A stretch of DNA of 64,000 nucleotides, taken from contig NZ_CP016463.1 in assembly GCF_001713455.1 (NCBI RefSeq), positions 496,001 to 560,000 of the forward strand, in the 5' to 3' direction. The notes beneath the pieces are model-generated. The model searched no databases. It was given only the letters and a program-made list of their open reading frames with translations, and had not been told where the DNA came from. A program made the position numbers and the translations under genes. Shown in pieces: positions 25,903 to 34,298 of the stretch. The stretch's first letter is position 1, and each line of letters starts with the position of its first letter. This DNA is from Bosea sp. RAC05. GTDB taxonomy: Bacteria > Pseudomonadota > Alphaproteobacteria > Rhizobiales > Beijerinckiaceae.

Positions 25903-26790
25903 ATGCGCGGGCTCGTGACATTCGAAGGCGGGGAGGGGGCAGGTAAAACCTCCCAGATCAGGCGTCTGGCACAGCGCCTGACCGAGCAGGGCGAGACAGT
26001 CGTTCTGACGCGCGAGCCAGGTGGATCGGTCGGCGCCGAACTCATTCGGGAACTCATTCTCGGTGGGACAGGGCAATTCGATCCCCTCGCCGAAGCCCTT
26101 CTGTTTGCGGCGGCGCGTGCCGACCACGTTCGCAAGAAGATCAAGCCAGCCATCGAAAGCGGTTCGATTGTTCTGTGCGACCGATTTTACGACTCGACCA
26201 AGGCCTACCAGGGTGCCGGATCGACCGTTCCCGCTGGCGTGATTGCGCAGCTCACTCAGATCGCAGCTGGTGACAGCCGGCCCGACATCACATTCATCCT
26301 GGATATCGATCCGAAGATCGGCATCGCGCGCGCCGGCCGGCGCAATCTCGCATCCTCCGTGAGCGCCGATCGATTTGAGATTGAGGGCCTGGAGTTTCAC
26401 AAGCGCGTACGTGAGGGCTTCCTGGCAATCGCCGCGGCCGAGCCGGATCGTTGCGTCGTGATTGATGCATCGCGAGACGTCGACGACGTTGCCAGCCAGA
26501 TCTGGTTGGCGCTCGAAGCCGCAAAGCCGCGCTTCATGAGGAACGCCCCGCAGATCCGACTCGATCCGAAGACGGATGCTCTCGTCGACGACTTCGCCCA
26601 GGCGATGAAGGCCAAACTTCTGGCCTCCCAGGTCAAGTATGGCTGCAGCGACGATTGGCTCGTCGACGACTGGGAGGGCGAGTGCCAGGCCGAGCTGGCC
26701 AATCATGTTCAGAAGGGCGATCCGCGCGATGTGGCCAACTATGCCGCATTCTGCTGGGGGCGTGGCTGGCGAGCCTCGCCGGCCGCGTAG
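25903..26790 (+). CDS. tmk: Thymidylate kinase with an extra C-terminal domain
   Basis: 295 residues from ATG 25903; the upstream open part is another gene's frame. Residues 1-210 are thymidylate kinase (dTMP + ATP to dTDP): P-loop EGGEGAGKT (8-16), REPGG (37-41), DRFYDSTKAYQG (93-104), and a lid with RAGRR and DRFE (143-159). Normal length is 205-215. Residues 222-295 form a second unit, with KLLASQVKYG, WEGECQAELANHVQKGDPRDVANYAAFCWGRGW; I know this KGDPxDVANxxAFxW pattern from small phage and plasmid proteins, sometimes near MazG-like nucleotide hydrolases, so a role in nucleotide pools is plausible. The fusion is unusual. The preceding 77-aa gene is 2 bases away. Confidence 0.92.
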   Translation: MRGLVTFEGGEGAGKTSQIRRLAQRLTEQGETVVLTREPGGSVGAELIRELILGGTGQFDPLAEALLFAAARADHVRKKIKPAIESGSIVLCDRFYDSTKAYQGAGSTVPAGVIAQLTQIAAGDSRPDITFILDIDPKIGIARAGRRNLASSVSADRFEIEGLEFHKRVREGFLAIAAAEPDRCVVIDASRDVDDVASQIWLALEAAKPRFMRNAPQIRLDPKTDALVDDFAQAMKAKLLASQVKYGCSDDWLVDDWEGECQAELANHVQKGDPRDVANYAAFCWGRGWRASPAA

Positions 26791-26808
26791 GTCTGACGAC
26801 CTTCCACC

Positions 26809-27942
26809 TCAGGCGTGCAGGTAGATCTCACCTTTCGAGCCCTTCGGCCTCTGAACCTCAAAATTGACATTGCCGATGCGAGTGGTCTGGATCGTCACGG
26901 TGGTGTCCGTGACCTTCTTCAGCTTCACGCCACCCTCCTCGGCTCGTCTGATTGAGATCGTGTCTCCATCCTCTCGCTCGATGAAGACCCGGTCGTCTCC
27001 CTGGAAGCCGAAATCTTCCCACAGCGCCTTCGGCAGCTGGACCATCGTGTAGAATTTCCGGTGGTTTTTGCCGTCTCGGTACGAGTTGACCACGATCGGC
27101 TTGTCTACGGCCTTGGGAGCAGGGCCAGGCTTCCGTACGACCGACCTTCTCGCGCTTTCGCCCTCGAAAGCGTCGTTGCGCAACGAGCGAATGGGTATCG
27201 CTGGGAGTTCGATGTCCTCGATCGCGGAGGATGCGGAGGGAAGTGGGGGTATCTTTCGCCCCTGGCCCAGCTCGCGGACAGCTGCCCCAAGCATATTCAA
27301 GCCGACTGCGATGCCTTCGTTTGATCGAGCCACAACGCTTGAGAGGTTGCCGATGGCTTTGACCTGCTGCTGCTGTAGCCCGACGAGTTCGCCCATCTGC
27401 TCCATCAGGAGCTCCATTGCCGCCCGGATTTGGCCTAAATCGCCAGTGAGTGACGTGATGGCCTGCTCGATGCGACCGAACTTGTCGGATCCGCGCTCGC
27501 CTGGTTGATGCCCACCGTCGGGCGGGGCTGCATCTTGGCGAGGGGTGCGATCGGAGCTGCAGACTGGCACCCCGAATGTCCGGTCGATCAGGGCATCGAC
27601 TTCTCTTGACTGCTGGGCTCTGCGGAGCCCGACGGTGTCGGCTATCTCGGAAGGAGAGGCGATTTCCTGGCCATCGCTGATGACCTTGAAGCGACCCGCG
27701 AGTCTGTTGATCTGCGTTACGCCGGCACAGCCTGGACAAATGTCATGCGAGCGATTGCGGCCTAAGACCCAGCCCCAGGATTTGAGGCGTTTCGATATGA
27801 CTTCGTCGGGCAGGACGTTCTTGGATTCGTGGACCCTGGTGGTGGGGCAGCGACTGCATCGGATTGTGACCGAGGCTTTTGAGATGACACCCCCTTGTCG
27901 AACGAACTCGGCAGGGAAGGGTCGATCAGCCCGTTGTGGCAT
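26809..27942 (-). CDS. Zinc-ribbon, coiled-coil protein with AbrB-like C-terminus
   Basis: 377 residues from ATG 27942 (AAGGA about ten bases upstream); the frame stays open to 28215 but that part is Arg/Ser-rich shadow. Residues 20-75 hold CSRC and CPGC, a zinc ribbon; residues 170-240 are helical and Gln/Met-rich (MELLMEQMGELVGLQQQQVK), a likely coiled coil; the C-terminus (about 300-377) has KFYTMVQLPKALWEDFGFQG and RVFIEREDGDTISIRR, the swapped-hairpin style of AbrB/MazE proteins. A DNA-binding oligomeric regulator is plausible. Convergent with tmk, 18 bases between stops. Confidence 0.75.
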   Translation of the reverse strand: MPQRADRPFPAEFVRQGGVISKASVTIRCSRCPTTRVHESKNVLPDEVISKRLKSWGWVLGRNRSHDICPGCAGVTQINRLAGRFKVISDGQEIASPSEIADTVGLRRAQQSREVDALIDRTFGVPVCSSDRTPRQDAAPPDGGHQPGERGSDKFGRIEQAITSLTGDLGQIRAAMELLMEQMGELVGLQQQQVKAIGNLSSVVARSNEGIAVGLNMLGAAVRELGQGRKIPPLPSASSAIEDIELPAIPIRSLRNDAFEGESARRSVVRKPGPAPKAVDKPIVVNSYRDGKNHRKFYTMVQLPKALWEDFGFQGDDRVFIEREDGDTISIRRAEEGGVKLKKVTDTTVTIQTTRIGNVNFEVQRPKGSKGEIYLHA

Positions 27943-28123
27943 GAGGGGTGTCCTTTGCGCCGTTCCGGAGTGTGCACGATGGCCTTGTCGGCTCGTCTGA
28001 TCAAGCGGGCTCGATATCTGCCGGGCTTCGTTCAACAGCCAGAGTCGTGACTGGCGTCGCCAACGGTTACAATGCCGACCAAGAGGACGCCGCGGCAACA
28101 GCGGCAAGCGGAAAGCAGCGGGT

Positions 28124-28603
28124 ATGGCCAAGGATCGCGAGCACGTCGAAATCGAGAAGCTCGAACCGTTCCTCGAGGCGGCGCTGGAAGGCGCGATCGA
28201 GTTCCGCGATCGCATTCACCAGGCTTCTGGCGAAGACATCAGGAGCTGTCCCGAATGCTGGGTTCTCGTGGACGGGGACCTCACGACCGTTCGCAGCATG
28301 GACGACGAGGATCTCAAGAAGTCGGTGGTCGAGGAGCTGCTGAACGTCAGGTACTGGGAGCTGCAGGGCAAGACCATCAGCTTCGTTGCCGACGACCTGG
28401 TCAGGCTGTTGCCGGCTGACCTCCACGAGCGCGTTCGCACGGCCTATTCCGACCCGTTCGTCCAGTCCCTGATCGCGATTTCACCCGACGGGCAGATCAG
28501 GATCCACCAGCACCACCTTCAGGACGCGATGGATTTCGCCGGGGTCTGGCATGAGGATTTTGAGCCACTGACCGACCAGCCCGTCTACTCGGCGGGTATC
28601 TGA
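28124..28603 (+). CDS. Hypothetical protein
   Basis: 159 residues. Acidic, helical; contains CPECWVLVDGDL (one CxxC), VEELLNVRYWELQGKTISF and IRIHQHHLQDAMDFAGVW. No signal or membrane segment. Convergent with the recombinase gene, 9 bases between stops, and divergent from the zinc-ribbon gene. Function unknown. Confidence 0.72.
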   Translation: MAKDREHVEIEKLEPFLEAALEGAIEFRDRIHQASGEDIRSCPECWVLVDGDLTTVRSMDDEDLKKSVVEELLNVRYWELQGKTISFVADDLVRLLPADLHERVRTAYSDPFVQSLIAISPDGQIRIHQHHLQDAMDFAGVWHEDFEPLTDQPVYSAGI

Positions 28604-28612
28604 TTTCGGTAC

Positions 28613-29557
28613 TTACGTGGCGGCGTCGTCCGTACTGAGCGGATGCAGATCAAAGAGCATCCGCTGCGATCGAGACATCTCGACATGGGTGTAGATCTCG
28701 GTCGACCCAAGATCGGCATGGCCGAGCAACTCCTGGATGACACGCAGGTCGGCGCCATTCGCCAGGAGGTGGGTCGCGAAGGCATGGCGAAGCTTGTGTG
28801 GTGAAATCAGGTTCGGTTGCGATAGGCCGGCATCGAGCGCGGCCTGCTTGATCTCGGCGAGAGACGATTGGCGGGTGAGCGCCTTCGAGCCATCTCGAAC
28901 CGAGTGGAAGATCCATTTCTCGGACGTCACGCCGTAGGCCTTCGCGGCCGCCAGCCATCTCTGGATCGCGATGACGGCCTGGTTGTGCATTGGGACTAGG
29001 CGCTCCTTGTTTCCCTTGCCCTTGACGAACAGCATTCGGGAATTGTCACGCAGAGCTTTCCTCGGCAGCGTGACAGCCTCCGAAACGCGCATACCGGAGG
29101 CGTAGAGTGTCTCCAGCAATGCTGCGCGCCGGGCATAGCTCGCCTGAGCGAACAGGCTCAGACTGTCGTCGCTGGCACGCGCATGGGCGGTGGCCAGAAG
29201 CTTTTCGACATCCTTCATCGAGATGATGTGGGGAAGCCGGCGGCCCCGCTTGCCTGGCTCCATCAATGTCGTCGGATCGCTCTCGCCATATCCCTCGGCG
29301 ACGATGAAGCGATGCAGGGTGCGGACCACTGATCGCTTCTTGGAGATGCTGGCCGGCGAATAGCCGCGCTCATCGAGAAATCGAAGGAAATCGACCACGT
29401 TGGCATGGGTCACGGCGAGCAGCGTCAGGCCTTGCGACGACAGCCAGCCGAGATAGACATCCAGGTCATCCTGGTAGGTGTCGATCGTGCCGAGAGCGGC
29501 GCCATCGTCGCTGAGCAACGCCGTCAGCCAGAGCTCGCAAAGGCGCCTGTCGTTCAT
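28613..29557 (-). CDS. XerC/XerD-type tyrosine recombinase
   Basis: 314 residues, family-typical length. N-terminal SAM-like core-binding domain (1-105) and catalytic domain with Arg157 (ASGMRVSEA), Lys in KGKGNKER (about 181), His254 and Arg257 (SPHKLRHAFATH), His280 (LLGHADLGST) and nucleophile Tyr289 (EIYTHV). All six residues are present, so it should be active. On a large plasmid the expected role is dimer resolution; integration of a cassette or acting on pilV ends is less likely, as no recombination site pair was seen. No dif/cer-like site identified nearby. Confidence 0.92.
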   Translation of the reverse strand: MNDRRLCELWLTALLSDDGAALGTIDTYQDDLDVYLGWLSSQGLTLLAVTHANVVDFLRFLDERGYSPASISKKRSVVRTLHRFIVAEGYGESDPTTLMEPGKRGRRLPHIISMKDVEKLLATAHARASDDSLSLFAQASYARRAALLETLYASGMRVSEAVTLPRKALRDNSRMLFVKGKGNKERLVPMHNQAVIAIQRWLAAAKAYGVTSEKWIFHSVRDGSKALTRQSSLAEIKQAALDAGLSQPNLISPHKLRHAFATHLLANGADLRVIQELLGHADLGSTEIYTHVEMSRSQRMLFDLHPLSTDDAAT

Positions 29558-29911
29558 GCCGGCAGGCTATCGAGCTATGGTTACCGAAGGCCTACGCCCT
29601 TGAAAGCGTTATGACCGCATCAATGCATAAGACGCAGCTCAGATCTGAACCCAGCGCATTCGACTTGTCAAAGTACCTATTCTGCGAATCAGATCGGGAA
29701 GCCAAAAAATTCCCTATTTCTGAGTCTGTGCCGTCTGATTGCTCCTCGTTCAGCCCAAATAATCGCGCGATGTAGCCCGATTGCTGGTTATATGTTGGCT
29801 GCTTGGATTGTGGTCGGATTGGCGTCTGCCCCGTGCGTTCGGCCGCCGCTAAGAACACCGCAGAACGCACTGTCAAGCGTGCGGTAGCCCAAAGGGGGCG
29901 GACGCCGAAAT
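29558..29911. other. Intergenic, AT-richer stretch without a supported gene
   Basis: About 350 bases between the recombinase and the toxin-antitoxin genes, visibly less GC-rich than the flanks. A 94-codon minus-strand frame (29592-29876) exists but has no ribosome-binding site and no recognisable features. The composition step marks the left border of the toxin-antitoxin segment and may be an acquisition boundary. Confidence 0.5.
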
Positions 29912-29940
29912 TCGACTTTTCGCAACTCTAGGCGTATATT
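29912..29940 (+). promoter_or_regulatory. Probable promoter giving a leaderless transcript
   Basis: TCGACT at 29912-29917, 17 bases, TATATT at 29935-29940. The ATG of the next gene starts only 6 bases after the -10 box, so transcription should begin at or next to the A of the start codon. Confidence 0.55.
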
Positions 29941-29946
29941 GCGAGC

Positions 29947-30171
29947 ATGGGCCAGATCGCCGACAACATGATTGTGCCTAAGGATTTCCCCGAGCTCGGC
30001 AAGCTGGTGTGGAATCGCGATCCTGCGCGCCCGATCGAGCGCGAGATCGCCTTTGCGTTGTACGAACGGAACTGGCGTTTTGTCGACACCCAGAACCTGA
30101 CGCCGAATGAAGCCCGGCTCATCAAGGATTTAGCCGATGAGTTCGGGCACGGACACGTTCTCGCAGCCTGA
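29947..30171 (+). CDS. Small protein, probable antitoxin partner of the AbiEii-like gene
   Basis: 74 residues: LGKLVWNRDPARPIEREIAFALYERNWRF, then a helix. No ribosome-binding site; a -10 box directly upstream points to a leaderless mRNA. It lies 66 bases before the AbiEii-like nucleotidyltransferase on the same strand, in the position of an antitoxin, and its size and charged helical make-up fit. The match is by position; no named family recognised. Confidence 0.7.
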   Translation: MGQIADNMIVPKDFPELGKLVWNRDPARPIEREIAFALYERNWRFVDTQNLTPNEARLIKDLADEFGHGHVLAA

Positions 30172-30237
30172 CACTTACTCCGCCTGACACTTGCGTGGGA
30201 TCACCTTACGATGTGTCCCTGCATCAGGAGTCATCAG

Positions 30238-30984
30238 GTGAGCTATCAGCGCCCTCAACATAACGTCATTGTCGAAGCGCTCCACCTTATGGATGCCGAA
30301 CTCTTGAACCGGGCCAAATGCTATTTTGGCGGCGGAACCGCCATCGTTCTCAAGAATGGAGAGTATCGCCTCTCCTTGGACGTCGACTTTCTGTGTGCAG
30401 ACGCGGATGGCTACCGAGAATTGAGGAACGCTGTTTATCGGCCGGATGGGATACGCGCAATTTTTGGAGAAGGCATCGAGACGGTACGCCCGATAATGGC
30501 CGACCAGTACGGCATCCGCGCAATCGTAGCTTTGCACGGACAACCCATCAAATTTGAGATCGTCAGGGAAGCAAGGATAACCCTGGACGGGGGTATTGAC
30601 CCGGAACTCGGGGTGCCACTCCTCTCTACGACGAGTCAGTTTGCCGAGAAACTGCTGGCTAATGCCGACCGCGGCCTTGACCGAGCGGTTGCTTATCGGG
30701 ATGCGATCGACCTCGGAAAGCTGGTGACTGCGACTGGGGTGATCCCACAGGAGGCCAAGCTCAGCGCAGAGAAAGCCTATGGGGGAATTATAACTCGCAG
30801 CCTTCAGCAGGTTCTCGAAAGGCTTGCCAACCCGGCCGAAGCGGCAAAAGCAGCTGCTGTTCTTCAGATGGAAACTGGCGATTTCAATCTGGCCGCGCGA
30901 GCCTTAAGCGAAGCTGCAGTCGCAAGCTGGCCAACTGTCGATTTTCCGGAACTTCCGCCAATCGGGAATACCTGCTCACCCTAG
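30238..30984 (+). CDS. AbiEii-like nucleotidyltransferase (toxin)
   Basis: 248 residues from GTG 30238, chosen because AGGAG (30226-30230) stands 7 bases before it; an ATG at 30211 has no such site. Nucleotidyltransferase fold of the AbiEii/DUF1814 group: FGGGTAIVLKNG (30-41) and the two metal-binding Asp in SLDVDF (48 and 50), followed by a helical C-terminus with AEKLLANADRG and YRDAIDLGKLV. Such enzymes block growth by nucleotidylating tRNA or other targets and abort phage infection. In AbiE the antitoxin AbiEi precedes it; here a 74-aa gene precedes and an AbiEi-like gene follows. Confidence 0.82.
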   Translation: MSYQRPQHNVIVEALHLMDAELLNRAKCYFGGGTAIVLKNGEYRLSLDVDFLCADADGYRELRNAVYRPDGIRAIFGEGIETVRPIMADQYGIRAIVALHGQPIKFEIVREARITLDGGIDPELGVPLLSTTSQFAEKLLANADRGLDRAVAYRDAIDLGKLVTATGVIPQEAKLSAEKAYGGIITRSLQQVLERLANPAEAAKAAAVLQMETGDFNLAARALSEAAVASWPTVDFPELPPIGNTCSP

Positions 30985-31164
30985 TCGATAAGATTCGGCT
31001 CTTCGTCATTCGAGGTTGACGGTTAGCTTAAGATTCATTCGCCAGCTCTGGCCACTGAGGCGGGTCGCGATCGTCAGTTCAGCCTTTTCAGTCCAGGCCT
31101 GATCTCCTGCCCGCCTAGCTCAACTCGTTCAATGCATGGTCGTAAGCTATCGTCCCCACTCGGG

Positions 31165-31170
31165 TATAAT
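31165..31170 (+). promoter_or_regulatory. -10 box TATAAT directly before a start codon
   Basis: Perfect consensus hexamer, 8 bases before the ATG at 31179, again implying a leaderless or nearly leaderless transcript. No good -35 hexamer is seen at the normal distance. Confidence 0.45.
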
Positions 31171-31178
31171 TGGGGGTA

Positions 31179-31778
31179 ATGGATTACATGCCGATCGCTG
31201 ATTTCATCGCCGAGAAGCGTTTCGTTCGTCACTTGGAACTGATCGAGGCAGGCTTCAATCCGGCAACGATCGCGCGCGCTACGGCTCGTGGAGATCTCGT
31301 TCGCATGGACCTGGGCATCTATGCTGATCCGGTCGCGTCCGAGCACTGGAAAGCTGAACTGGCGGTGGCGACATGTGCCTTCCCTCGCAGCGTGATCGCG
31401 GGAGCTTCGGCGGCGCAGCAACATGAGCTTTGTGACGTGATGCCTCATGCCATCTCGATTTTGGCTCCACACGTATCCCGGCACAAGACGGCGCTCATCA
31501 CGCCGATCTCGATCTCGCGAACCCGGCGTCCCGAAGCGCTGACCGAAGGTATCGAGGCGCTCGATGTCGCAGGCTATCAGGTTCCGATCACATCCCCCGC
31601 TCGCACTGTCATCGATCTGCACCTCACGGGCGACGAGCAAAGCGCTGCCATGAGCCTTGTCACCTACATGCACCGTGGGCTCGACGTGATGGAGCTCGAC
31701 CGGTTGAGCGCTGTCTTCGGAATTTTCGATCAGCTCGCGCCGGTGACAATTGCTCTGCAGCTGAGGGCTTATGGCTGA
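31179..31778 (+). CDS. AbiEi-like antitoxin / transcriptional regulator
   Basis: 199 residues from ATG 31179 (TTG 31170 and ATG 31188 are alternatives). N-terminal helix-turn-helix with IEAGFNPATIARATARGDLVRMDLGIYADP, as in AbiEi, where the winged helix reads the promoter; then CAFPRSVIAGASAAQQHEL (the family's conserved Ala-His type motif region), a beta domain with ITPISISRTRRPEA and TSPARTVIDLH. It should repress its own promoter and counter an AbiEii toxin. It is 194 bases downstream of the AbiEii-like gene, in reverse order to the usual operon. Confidence 0.75.
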   Translation: MDYMPIADFIAEKRFVRHLELIEAGFNPATIARATARGDLVRMDLGIYADPVASEHWKAELAVATCAFPRSVIAGASAAQQHELCDVMPHAISILAPHVSRHKTALITPISISRTRRPEALTEGIEALDVAGYQVPITSPARTVIDLHLTGDEQSAAMSLVTYMHRGLDVMELDRLSAVFGIFDQLAPVTIALQLRAYG

Positions 31779-31860
31779 GGGCCAGTCTCTTCATCCCCTC
31801 CAGTTGTAGCTTGCGCCCTTCTCGTCGAGGCTGACGGGTATCAGGGAAACGGGTGGGCTC

Positions 31861-32262
31861 ATGTCGTCAAAACCAGTCAGTGATACCCGCACGCGCTTTC
31901 AGAGAGGCGGCGTCGAGTACCGCGGGCATCAGATCCGGGCGAAGAAGGATTTCGCCGATTTCGTCGGCTATCACCGCGGCTTCTATTTCTCCGAAGCCTA
32001 CGTCGTGCTGAAGGACGGGATCAACGTGATGCCCGGCGCTTGCTACTTCAGCAACGTCGCAGATGCCGAGATGGCCATCGATATCAAGCTCGATGTCAGC
32101 CCTGACCGCTTTTGGGAGACTGTGCGGGCTGTCCAGGAAGCTCAGCGAAATGCTGCCATCCTCGTCATCGAACAGGCGCGCCAGCAATCCAAGGCTCCGG
32201 AGCCGAAAAATGAGGTCATCGACAACGATGCCTCGCCCGAAGCGCCGGCTCTTTCCATGTGA
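31861..32262 (+). CDS. Hypothetical protein
   Basis: 133 residues. Begins with basic residues, then EYRGHQIRAKKDFADFVGYHRGFYFSEAYVVLKDG, a compact alpha/beta unit with several Tyr, and ends in a Gln/Ala-rich helix and an acidic tail. No signal or membrane segment. A hairpin CAACCCCACCCAGGGTGGGTTG just after the stop (about 32265-32286) may act as a terminator. Function unknown. Confidence 0.7.
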   Translation: MSSKPVSDTRTRFQRGGVEYRGHQIRAKKDFADFVGYHRGFYFSEAYVVLKDGINVMPGACYFSNVADAEMAIDIKLDVSPDRFWETVRAVQEAQRNAAILVIEQARQQSKAPEPKNEVIDNDASPEAPALSM

Positions 32263-32333
32263 TCAACCCCACCCAGGGTGGGTTGACAAACCATGATCCT
32301 TGAGGATCGCCAGATCAAAAGCTCAATTCTGGA

Positions 32334-32378
32334 TTGACGAAGCGGGGCGGCCAGAACCTAGATGACGCATCTGTCATC
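32334..32378 (+). promoter_or_regulatory. Promoter and palindromic operator of the GmrSD-type gene
   Basis: TTGACG at 32334-32339 as -35, a weak -10 near 32357-32363 (CCTAGAT). Overlapping the start of transcription is a perfect inverted repeat GATGAC-GCATCT-GTCATC at 32361-32378, ending 11 bases before the start codon. Such a site would let a repressor delay expression of a restriction gene. Confidence 0.5.
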
Positions 32379-32389
32379 GAAGGTGGATC

Positions 32390-34294
32390 ATGCAGGCCAA
32401 AGACTTCTCCCTGAACGAGGTTTTGCAGGAGCGCCAGCAGTGGGTCGTGCCTGTCTATCAGCGAAACTACACCTGGGAGACCGGAGCCGACGGCCAGTTG
32501 CCCAAGCTATGGGATGACCTGCGCGATCGCGCCCAGGAATGTCTCGATGGAGGCAAGCCAAAGCCGCATTTCGTCGGCGCTATCATTTACTCGCAGCCGG
32601 CAGAGCAGCCTTTCGGCGCGGTGAGCCGTCGCTTCCTGGTCGACGGCCAGCAGCGGATCACGACCTTCAGCCTCGTGCTCTGCGCGATGAAGGAAGTGGC
32701 GCGAGAGCGCGGGTTCGAACGCACGGCAAGCGCGATCGAGGGCTACCTCTTCAACGCCCAAAGCGCCTCGATGGCCGATCCGGAGCGCGAGCAGTTCAAA
32801 CTCTGGTCGTCGAGCTTCGACCGGCCCTACTACGTCGACATCGCGCGATCGGTTGCGGCCGACCTGCGCGGCCGGCACTCCCAGTTCTTCTTCAAGAATG
32901 GCAACCTGGTCTGGGGCAAGGCGCCCAAGCTCCTGGCAGCCTACTGGTACCTGCGCGAGCGGATCCAGGAGTTCATGGATGAGCTTCTCAAGGACGATGT
33001 CGCAGGCGACAAGGTGCTCGACGCCCTTCTGACCGGCTTCCTGACCGGCTTCCAGATCGTCGTCGTTCAACTCGGGCAGCAGGACGATGCGCAAGCCATC
33101 TTTGGCTCTCTGAACGGCAACGCGGCCCCCCTCACCTCCTTCGACCTGATCAGGAACGACATCTTCCACAGGGCGAGGAAGGTCGGCGAGGACAACGACC
33201 AGCTCTACGACCAGCATTGGAAGGAGCTCGAAACCGAGTTCTGGCAAGAGGAGATCAAGCAGGGTCGCCTCAAGCGGCCGCGCACAGACCATCTCGTGGT
33301 CCACACCATGGTGGCGGAAACCGCCGATGAGATCATCCAGGGCCAGGTGGCCAACGCCTATCGCGGCTTTGCGACCAGGAAGGGGTTCGTCACCGTCGCT
33401 GAGGAAGTCCGGGCCCTGCTGAAATATGCCCAGGCCTATCAGGAGATGGAGCTCGGGCAGCAAAACGGATCGCTCGCGAAGCTCGCCCGCTTCCTCCACG
33501 TCTGGGATACTTCAGCGATGCACCCGCTCGTCCTGTGGACCGCGGTCCAGGATATTGATCAGGCGCGCAAGGATGCGATCTACCGTCTCATCGAGTCCTA
33601 TATGGTCAGGCGCGACCTCTGCGATCTGGGAAATCGCAATTATAACAAGGTTGTCGTCGGACTTTTGAAGGAAATGCATCAGGCCTCTGACCCGCTGGAT
33701 GCATTCGCCGGCCATCTCACCGGCCTGACCGGCGAGGCGTCGCGTTTTCCCAACGATACCGAGGTCATGGGCAAACTTCCGTCCAAGCCGCTCTATCAGC
33801 TCATGGGGTCGAGGAAGCTTCGCTACATCCTGACTGCGATCGAGCGGAAGAACCGTGTCCGATTTGACGAGAACGTGCCGATCATCATGGACGAGCTGAC
33901 AGTCGAGCACATCATGCCGGCGAACTGGTCAGCCAACTGGGCGCTTCCATCTGGTGCCATGGTGGCCAAGGACACCTATTTCGACCTCGCAGCCGCGGGT
34001 ATCTCCGTCGACGAGGAAACGCGCAATGCGATGGACAAGCGCGAGCTCGCCAAGCACACGCTGGGCAATCTGACGTTGCTCAACACGAGCTTGAACCCCT
34101 CGATCGGCAACGACAGCTGGGCTGGCAAGAAGCCGCGGATCGCCCGATCGCTGCTCGCGCTCAATCGAGACGTCGCCGATCACGAAACCTGGGATGAAGC
34201 GACCATCGCGGCGCGAACGAACCAGTTGGGCGCTGTCGCGAATGAGTTGTGGACGTTCCCGGTCGTGCGGGCTGTCGCTGCAGCGGCCGAGTGA
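32390..34294 (+). CDS. GmrSD-type (DUF262 + DUF1524) modification-dependent restriction enzyme
   Basis: 634 residues. N-terminal DUF262: VPVYQRNYTW (20-29), HFVGAIIY (60-67) and the DGQQR nucleotide-binding motif (85-89), which serves NTP-driven activity. C-terminal DUF1524 HNH-type nuclease: VEHIMPANW with His near 507, then KHTLGNLTLLNTSLNPSIGN and the Lys-rich AGKKPRIA (about 555-585). Single-chain arrangement as in type IV enzymes that cut glucosylated or otherwise modified phage DNA. SD AAGGTGG upstream. It is the first gene of the cargo block with a methyltransferase and the large paralogous family, and convergent with one of these, 4 bases apart. Confidence 0.9.
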   Translation: MQAKDFSLNEVLQERQQWVVPVYQRNYTWETGADGQLPKLWDDLRDRAQECLDGGKPKPHFVGAIIYSQPAEQPFGAVSRRFLVDGQQRITTFSLVLCAMKEVARERGFERTASAIEGYLFNAQSASMADPEREQFKLWSSSFDRPYYVDIARSVAADLRGRHSQFFFKNGNLVWGKAPKLLAAYWYLRERIQEFMDELLKDDVAGDKVLDALLTGFLTGFQIVVVQLGQQDDAQAIFGSLNGNAAPLTSFDLIRNDIFHRARKVGEDNDQLYDQHWKELETEFWQEEIKQGRLKRPRTDHLVVHTMVAETADEIIQGQVANAYRGFATRKGFVTVAEEVRALLKYAQAYQEMELGQQNGSLAKLARFLHVWDTSAMHPLVLWTAVQDIDQARKDAIYRLIESYMVRRDLCDLGNRNYNKVVVGLLKEMHQASDPLDAFAGHLTGLTGEASRFPNDTEVMGKLPSKPLYQLMGSRKLRYILTAIERKNRVRFDENVPIIMDELTVEHIMPANWSANWALPSGAMVAKDTYFDLAAAGISVDEETRNAMDKRELAKHTLGNLTLLNTSLNPSIGNDSWAGKKPRIARSLLALNRDVADHETWDEATIAARTNQLGAVANELWTFPVVRAVAAAAE

Positions 34295-34298
34295 GCGC

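Noticed and set aside
29592..29876. 94-codon minus-strand frame upstream of the recombinase
   Set aside because: Composition is not absurd, but no start signal and no recognisable features; kept as possible only.
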